From the NCBI GenBank assembly GCA_009192285.1, contig WBVU01000009.1:124001-188000 (forward strand): a stretch of 64,000 bases of DNA, in the 5' to 3' direction. Within the stretch, counting starts at the first letter, position 1, and every line of letters begins with the position of its first letter. Under the pieces are notes generated by a model, which was not told the DNA's origin, searched no databases, and was given only the letters and a program-made list of their open reading frames with translations. Positions 57,011 to 64,000 of the stretch are shown in pieces. Origin of the DNA: Morchella semilibera (lineage: Eukaryota > Ascomycota > Pezizomycetes > Pezizales > Morchellaceae). The translations under genes were made by a program, and so were the position numbers.

Positions 57011-58500
57011 AAATGTAGGGAAGGAAAAACGTGACATCTCCAAGTACCCACTCCTGGCTAAGCCTACCTTACCGATTGAGCTGGGTTTCGGCAAGGCCTC
57101 TTGTTCTCTGTATTGCTTGTAAGACTCGGCTTGGGGATTGTGTCTCTCCTGGGCTGACCCGCGACCCGGGAGGGGGACCGCTCCCCTCGCCCGGGTTCCC
57201 ATTCTCATGGTCCCTTCGGGCTGACCTGTTCTCGGGGTCCCCCTTATTATTTGTATATAATTAATGAACTTGATCACTAACCCTAACCCTGCTTTCAGCT
57301 TGGAGATTTTGTCAATCATATTTTTTCCTGCACGGTTTCTCCCCACAAGGCCCTTGGTTGACGCTTCTTGGGCTCTGATCGGGCGCCGAATAAAGGCTTA
57401 TCGTCGAAACAGGCCAGGTTCTGGGTCTTTTAGGGTATAAGGCATGCTTGCGGTGGAATTAAGTATTGTCTCTTGCGCATGATAGTAACCGACCTCACCA
57501 TGATAGTTCAAGTGGGATATAGTTTTTGGGTGTAGAGATGACCGTTTTAATACATTTAAATTGAGCTAGTGCACAAGTCTGGGGGGTTAACTGGTTGCCA
57601 ACGCAAAAGTAACTGGGGAACACTAGATCCCACCGCAGGTGTATCATCTTTTAATAAGCTCTAGGAATGTGTAGGTAGCTCACGGACAACACTAAATTGT
57701 TCGCGAAGTGGCTAGGCGAGCGATGAACTAGTCATATATCAGAAGATATCAGGGGAATCGTGAATGGGCACAAACACACCTATCAAGAATTCATGTGGAG
57801 ATGCGCCCAAACACCTTTCCAAGGTATTAACTGTTATAAAAATCCGTATGTTACAGCTTGCAGAGCATCACCCCCTATGTAATAGATATTTTATCTTTGT
57901 CGATAGCCTGAGATGCAAGAAGACCGTAGCAGCAAAGCTATAAGGTAAACATGACTGTAGGGTAGGAAGGTGTCAACAGCCGTTCTAGTGGTGTTTGTAG
58001 GTTTCCAATGATCGTCGGGCTCCTACAACAGGACTCTAATTAGACCTATAGGGATATCCGACCCGGCTTTAAAGTTCTTTACCGCCCGTCCGCACATTCA
58101 TATGAGCTTTATATCATACTCACGTTATAGTGAATTAGCTGGGGTTTGATATTAATCCGTATATCTTTAATTAAAACGCCCTGTTTGCTCTAAGCTGTAT
58201 GAGAATCGTTTCGTTCACCGAAAAAAGAGGCGAAGGTATAGAGGTGTAGAGGTAGGTGCAGAGAAGGAAGGCGTATGTAGCCCTAACCTAGCTAACCTTC
58301 GAACCCCTACGGGTTTCTCTAACGCGTATTTATACATATATGCTTCTCTCCTAAAGGTTGTTGTTCAAGCCCTATTCGCCAACAGGTGTGTTCCGAATAC
58401 CTGTACTACTACTGAACCGGAATCAATGATAACGTAACGGACGGTGAAGCCGGACGTGACCGGGAAGTCGGATGACATGATAAATGGCCAGGCAGACAGC
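57011..58500. repeat. Dispersed repeats; no gene
   Basis: Second copy of the 50362 block at about 57474-57650 and a third relative of the 54070 family at 58060-58290. CTAACCCTAACCCT at 57278 is only two telomere-like units. Confidence 0.4.
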
Positions 58501-58930
58501 TAATATTGAAATTAAAAAATGCTAAAACAATTTCGCTTTGTTAGCGACTCATGTAGGTATATTCTTTAGATATGAGGGTACGTTTTAGTATTTTTCCCAT
58601 ATCTATCACTCCTCTTCTGAGAATTTTAATATTTGGTACTATGATTGACTTGATCCCTATGAAATAATCACCCAAAGGTACGGTCTCAAACACTATTTTT
58701 CTACAGGATAATTGATATTGTGATAGCCAACGGGCTGGAGGATTAAACAAAAGAAAAAAAAATACAGAATAATCTACTAATTTTAATTGAGTGATAGTTT
58801 CTTAAAGTAGCGGGCAGTATGGCATTCTAGAAATATTAGCTGTAGGTATTTTGATATACCCTTGATTGATGAAGTGCCCACCTGTATACTAATTCTCCTT
58901 TTTATCCCGGAGAGATCTCCGAGATGGCAT
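58501..58930. other. 3' flank of the deleted pogo element
   Basis: AT-rich; short frames only. It may contain element sequence down to an unrecognised terminal inverted repeat. Confidence 0.3.
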
Positions 58931-59720
58931 CTACCCTCTAGAAGACAGTAGGTATTGTGGGTGAGCTTTGGTAGCCGGAATTTTCGGACCTCGGATGTCT
59001 TCATACTCAGAAGAGCTTTGGTCGTCAATTTTTGTTTGTAGATTTGGAGGGTTTGTATCGGGATCTGTGGTTGGAGTCGGAATTTTGGGCCTTTTCCTCA
59101 ATTTCCCGATAGGTTGAAAAGTAATGGGAGAGGTAAAAATAGTTTTTGAATTCCGGCTCGTACTTTTCTGCTTCCTAGAGTTGATGGTTTTGCCCGAAGA
59201 TTGAGTTTTTAGTGATTCAGCTTTTAATAACTTTGTCATCTCCTTCATAGTTTCTATAAGCATAAGTCGTGTAAGCTTGTTGAAGTAGTCTTGAAGTGTA
59301 ATTGGATTGCTTGCATTTTGACGTAGTTTATTCATCTGCGTGCTGAATTTTGATGCAATATCTGGGTGTCGATCTAGAAATCGAGATACCCATCTTTTGC
59401 CAATATAGGCAGATTCATCAGTGATGGGTAACCCTCCCTCTTCAGCCTGTTTTTGCGCTAATGCAGTCGCCATTCCTCGTAGCAAATCCAATCTTGGGGG
59501 AAATCCATTGTCATCCATATCTTGACACCATTTTTTCTACAATTTGTGGTAGTTTTTGCTGTTTCTTGGACCGTTGTATCTATCATTGAGTGTTGATGCT
59601 GGAACACCAAACTTCAGTGCGAGCGTAGTCCATGGGATACTATTGGTCTCCGCTTTTTTGGCTAATGCGCAACGAACGCGGTCCTCTCTTTCTGATTGAC
59701 AGTGTCGCAGCGGTAGAACG
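58931..59720 (-). pseudogene. Pogo/Fot1-like transposase with the catalytic core missing
   Basis: Minus strand: EDRVRCALAKKAETNSIPWT and TTLALKFGVPASTLNDRYNG (HTH_psq-like, about 59690-59560), an in-frame TAG (59539-59537), then MDDNGFPPRLDLLRGMATAL and IGKRWVSRFLDRHPDIASKF (CENP-B/Tc5-type domain, 59518-59330). The following DDE core is absent; after FNKLTRLMLIETMKEMTKLL the frame goes into a Ser/Thr/Lys-rich C-terminal tail (GKLRKRPKIPTPTTDPDTNP) to the stop near 58931. This is the N- and C-terminal ends joined by internal deletion, a usual state of non-autonomous pogo elements. The psq part also needs a frameshift further upstream. Confidence 0.78.
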
Positions 59721-60339
59721 TGATTTCACCCTTCCCATTATATACTATATCACCTGCAGGGCCACCCGCAATGCTAATAATAATAAGCCTACTTGCGCTC
59801 AAATAGAAGTAGCACACTGGGTCCTTTATACCTTTTGGGAAAAGTTCTCGTTGAAGTATATGCTCTTATCCCACCGCCTAGCTCGGAGCTGAACTATCTA
59901 GAAGCGGGGTTCAAAACCCATTTTGACGAGGTCACATCCGACTTCACAGTCCAATACGTTACCTTGTTTTGATAAAAGGCCAATAACAGGCTTTATAACC
60001 TGTCGGTCTCCAAACTAGTCTCATACTGACTTGCGGACGGGTGTAAAAGTAGGGGAGGTGTAGCGAAGGTGTCGGGGGGTGGGCGTACGTGTCTGATAAG
60101 TGTTAAGGTCCGAGCTATGACTCTCTATTCCTTACGGACTTCCGTAGTAAACTGCTTTGAGAGCTCGCTACAGCCAACACCGTTCTTGGCAATCGTCTGA
60201 ATGAATGAACTGAGACTTTGCAGTACGCCCTCCCTTCCCTCTTCCACACCTCCTTCTCCACACCTGATATTACCCAAGTATATCTATACCTATTTCTCCA
60301 AAAGACTGAATCGAACCTTGTTCGGCCCTAATGCGAGGT
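59721..60339. other. No gene recognised
   Basis: GGGGTTCAAAACCC at 59901 is tRNA B-box-like, but no A box or cloverleaf fits around it. Otherwise featureless. Confidence 0.3.
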
Positions 60340-60970
60340 TAAATATCTTCTTTACCACCTGTCCGCATATCCAAATGAAGATCATATAGGGGTTGGGTAA
60401 TCATGCATTAGCCATTATTTGACATTGAGCTGGTATTTTATAAGGTCTTTGAAACACACTGTTTGCCTTAACACTTATATTTTCACCCTTTTTATATGTG
60501 ATAATGCCGGTAGAAGAATAATCTGCTTCGATGAAAAATCTCGTCCGCCAGTTTTCACACAGATTTTCGCGGGTTGAACTCTAGATTTAAATGCAAATTC
60601 ATCTAGAAAGGTTTACTACAGCCACCTACGTACCTACGGTACCTATCATACCTACTTGCCGTAGCTGCTTAGTTTGCTCCTTGGTTAGTTGTTATTTTAT
60701 ACATGCATGCAGCCCGTATGCTATGGCAAAACCTTTCCTCCCACTCTCTGGAGGCAGGGTACATTTGATTCGCTGCTTGATTCGCTTGATTTAGTCGATT
60801 TGTTACAGAATCCACTGATTAGCTCCATGTTTGAACGATTGCTATGATGATTTGTTGCAACGCGGATAGGTGGGGGGCGAAAATGAAGGCATTGAGACGA
60901 AGGCAGAGGTAGAGGCGTAGAGAAGGTGTAGTGATGAAGGTGTAGAAGGTGCAGAAGGTTCAGAGGTTGA
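60340..60970. repeat. Unclassified dispersed repeat family, copy 4
   Basis: CTTTACCACCTGTCCGCATA, ATATGTGATAATGCCGGTAGA, TACCTACGGTACC, GATTCGCTGCTTGATTCGCT, then a GTAGAGAAGGTGTAG-type minisatellite. Same block order as at 54070 and 56330. A further start of the unit is at about 61335 (ACCACCCGTCCGCATATCCA). Confidence 0.5.
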
Positions 60971-63900
60971 AGGATGTGTAGAGAAGAAAGGGCTACGTGT
61001 CTGGTACTTGGGTGTCCAGCCCGGATACTATGGGAAGCTAGGACTCTTGAGAAGGATGAAAATCTTTACAAACCTAAAAGGGAAAGAAAGACAGAGAGTT
61101 CGTTGACCACAGCCCTTGCAGGCATCACCCATACTCACTTGTCATTACCCGGCCATCCTGCCGTGGCTGCATGTATTCAACCCACTCTTCCTTCCCAACA
61201 AAACCCATTCGTCCCTGATACTAATAGGCAGCACAGGACGCTCGATTTCAACAAGGACTTTTAACAGATGATGTTAGAGTCCTAGCCCTAACCGTGGGGT
61301 CTTGGAGTTTTTTGTAATGCCTATTTCTACACACATACTTTACCACCCGTCCGCATATCCAAACAAGACTGCTTTCATGCCCCGGAGCTTGGGGGAGCTA
61401 GAATTGGACCGTGTGTCAAAAACAAAGGTTAATTGAGCCTGGTATGGCAGGGGCGCCAATGGGCCGTAGCACAAACGGTGAAGTCCGGGCTCACTTTCGG
61501 GCTGCGCCTTGAGATAGATAATATGGGCCGGGCCGGGCCTCATGAGAATCAAAGCCTGGGCTATTTGGGCTCTCTTTCGGCCCACGAAGAATCAATATTT
61601 TTCGCCTGAATGTTGAAAATCATATATTCATTCGTAGCCTTACCCCTATATCTAGATGTCCCTGGTCATGTACTTGTGGGCAGATATAGCGTTGGGCTGT
61701 TCAGGCCTCAGGCCCGAGCATAACCGGGCTCAGGAACTTGGGCCAGGCCTAAGGCAGCAACACCGGGCTTTGGGCCGGGCATGGGGTATTTCAAGCCCAG
61801 GCCGGCTCATTGGAGACCTGATTATACGCACGCGCGTAGGGGTGGTAAAGTATATGACAGCTTGTCCTGGTTTGGTCACGAACGCAGTCCACCTGGGGAG
61901 CGTTCCCTGATGAACCGTCTACTTACTAGGGAACCTATTCTTATATCAGAAGTGTTCGCTCAATAGCAGTCTCTGGAACAGTATTCAAACTGAGAGGGGC
62001 GCAGCTCTGGAGGAGCAGTGTTCATTATTACACACACCTGTCCAAATGTCTCTGAAACTCCCTTGATTGAACCGTTACTAGTTGATCACATTAACTCTGA
62101 TCGCTTCCTGACTGTGCCGCTGCCAGCCAGTGGGATAATCTGGGAGGTCTAGTGTTGTAAACACTGGTCGAATCCGAAAGAGCAGGTGAACCGCGTTCAT
62201 CAATAAACCAGAACAGCTCCATAGCCTGTGCCAAGATTCAACCCCTCAGTTCGGGCTATAGTCGATAGCTCTGGCCCTATGGCTGGTAGTCAATCCCTGG
62301 CAGTTTCCTAGGGCCGACTATAGCCCGTAGTCGATCTGCTCTTGATCCCCAGGACCGGGGGGCTGCCGCGTTGTCAGGGTTCTCAATGTTACGTCACAGT
62401 AAAGATATTATGCGATATTGTACTCATTGATCACTCTCTAGGTAATTGAACTGTATGATCTTTTGCAGACTCTTTATTGTACTAACTTTAAACGAATGGT
62501 GTCTTTTTAGGAAGGTGTTGTTTGTTTGTTTATATGATTGTTTATCCATCCTGCTGTACTTGCGAGAGCGAGTTTCCACCTATTTGTATGGGGAAACGCT
62601 GTGACGGCCCAGAAAAGGCTTATTTTCCCGGCAGGTAGGTTATGGCAAATTCGAAGGCTGCTCCGTAAGGATAGGTCCAGCTTACAAAGGCAAAAAAAGG
62701 TTTCGTGTTGTCGGTACACAAAATTATCATAGCACTGTTTCCAATGATTGTAACTGGTTCCTACCTCCGGCAAAGCTGGGCTGGATTTACCCGCCCACAA
62801 CTGAACCTACCGAATAAGCATCAGTTCAAATTGCAACAGGGACCCGAGGCCCCGTCACTAGTCTGGCAGGAGGAACTCTACACCACAAGTGTTCCGGGCT
62901 AGGGTTGGTCCTAAAAAGGTATTCGTGCTTTGTATGTGGGGTTCCACCCGCATGGAAACCAGTTAACCCCAAGCCACAACTGAACTGAACTAAATAGAGG
63001 ATAGTCAGAACTGAACTGAACTGTTTTCTTCAACGGTTCTAGAAATCGGTTTGGACTGATAAACTGACGAACCGTCGGCAGGCTTTTGATGAGCCACCAG
63101 GTATATGGGACGGACCGGTCCAATTATATGGGCGGTGGTCCTGTTTTTTATTTTCTCCCACGGGCTGGGCCAGTCCGGGTGGTTTTTTGGACCGGTCAAG
63201 CGGAGTAATATATGGGACGGTCTAAGACTATGTTTCTCCACCGATTGGGAGAAGGGTCTGCTTTCCAACGCCCTTTTAGCTCTTTCAATTTCAGTAATTA
63301 TCATTTTTGGGTCATATATATATTTTTCTGTGGTCGGTCCTGGCTCTGTATGGACCAGTCGGTCCGGGCCCACTCCTTAGTGGACTGGGCTGGGCCGGTC
63401 CAAGGTCAATTATAGACCGGTCCGGCCCATTAAAACACTACTGGCATACATTCGACTCTCGTTATAGTGATCCTGGATATAGTGATATTCTCGATATAAG
63501 GATTGTAATCAGTAGCCCCGACGCGCCGCTTTCTTAATCCCTGCGTGCTTCTTGTAGTGATGTTCGCCTTGTGATGCGTGTTTTCAATATCTACCGCACC
63601 CTTGTGTCGCGAGTCGATCGTACCAACTACAGTACCAAAAGGAGGGTGGGGCCACTGTGGTATTCCTGTTGATACGCTAGCAATGCGGTAATAATACGGC
63701 ATTGGTATAGTACCCTTCCTCTAATGCCGGTTTAATTCGGTATTTTGTTGTGATGGGTACAGGCCGGGCTGGCTCGGGCTTTGGGCTCGGGCTCTAGGCT
63801 CCAACAGGCAGTGATTTCAATGGTTGAAACTAGTTGTATTCGGAGGCTATACCATACCGAACTGAACTGAACTAAACTGAATATTGGTGCTCTAAACCGG

Positions 63901-64000
63901 TTAAAGAACTAGAAACCGTTCTTTTGTTTGATTTGCAGGTTCATAAACTAGGTGTGTTTTAGAGTCCGGTTCTTGATCTATTAAGCCCGCCCAAAACCGG
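60971..64000. repeat. Decayed repeats to the window end; no gene recognised
   Basis: GGGCCGGGC-type low-complexity repeats at 61480-61800 and 63760-63800. A third copy of the inverted-repeat arm of the 24523-26520 element at about 62215-62345. GGACCGGTC palindromes at 63110-63430. A half-site like a pogo terminal repeat (TTCGACTCTCGTTATAGTGA) at about 63450 without a visible partner. Confidence 0.4.

Noticed and set aside
57270-57295. Telomere repeat
   Set aside because: Only two CTAACC-type units; not an array.
59890-59960. tRNA gene suggested by GGGGTTCAAAACCC
   Set aside because: No A box or acceptor-stem pairing could be fitted around it.
60974-61264. 96-codon plus-strand ORF with Thr/Pro-rich tail
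   Set aside because: No motif, no splice structure, sits at the edge of a dispersed repeat; cannot be supported as a gene.

Overview
This is a eukaryotic window. Short GT-AG introns (38-75 nt) with CTAAC/CTGAC-like branch sites, an alpha/beta-hydrolase-ankyrin protein of a type common in filamentous fungi, and Ty3/gypsy chromoviruses plus pogo/Fot1 and Harbinger-type transposases point to a filamentous ascomycete. The repeat load and sparse genes suggest a transposon-rich Pezizomycete (truffle-like), but that placement is an inference.

Layout. 1-4330: three diverged tandem copies of a non-coding unit, each carrying different small inserted elements. 4531-8984 (minus): the best gene, six exons and 1385 codons, an alpha/beta-hydrolase fused directly to ankyrin repeats. 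9500-9841: four short hairpin elements in a row. 10406-23126: a layered transposon nest. A decayed pogo-like transposase carries a solo LTR and a MITE. Next to it a zinc-finger-like gene is split inside its intron by a 9.3 kb chromovirus (13468-22784, matching 5-bp duplications). That chromovirus has itself been hit by at least seven insertions, most with readable target-site duplications and with reading frames that resume on the far side. 23127-29456: decayed repeats, a 2 kb element with long terminal inverted repeats, and an acidic ORF. 29457-29878 (plus): a small three-exon gene of unknown function. 30201-34251: a second nest, six LTRs of the chromovirus family nested in each other and in a Harbinger-like transposase fragment. 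35294-36880 (minus): a four-exon gene with a possible PD-(D/E)XK nuclease-like C-terminus. 38020-38470: tandem repeats. 39588-40212: a DDE transposase remnant. 40213-47760: a (CCA)n-rich field with about 25 copies of an AATTAAGCGAG motif. 48466-49432: an 84-bp minisatellite. 49433-64000: decayed dispersed repeats, MITEs and a deleted pogo transposase.

Only three or four genes look intact. The most unusual signals are (1) a set of 60-100 bp hairpin elements each flanked by GTAC or a one-base variant, which pile up head to tail sharing the GTAC; (2) six copies of a 108-139 bp MITE with CATCAGCAA ends and 2-bp duplications; and (3) the fully ordered TE nest. Exon structures were built by eye from splice motifs and frame continuity; no database or transcript evidence was available.
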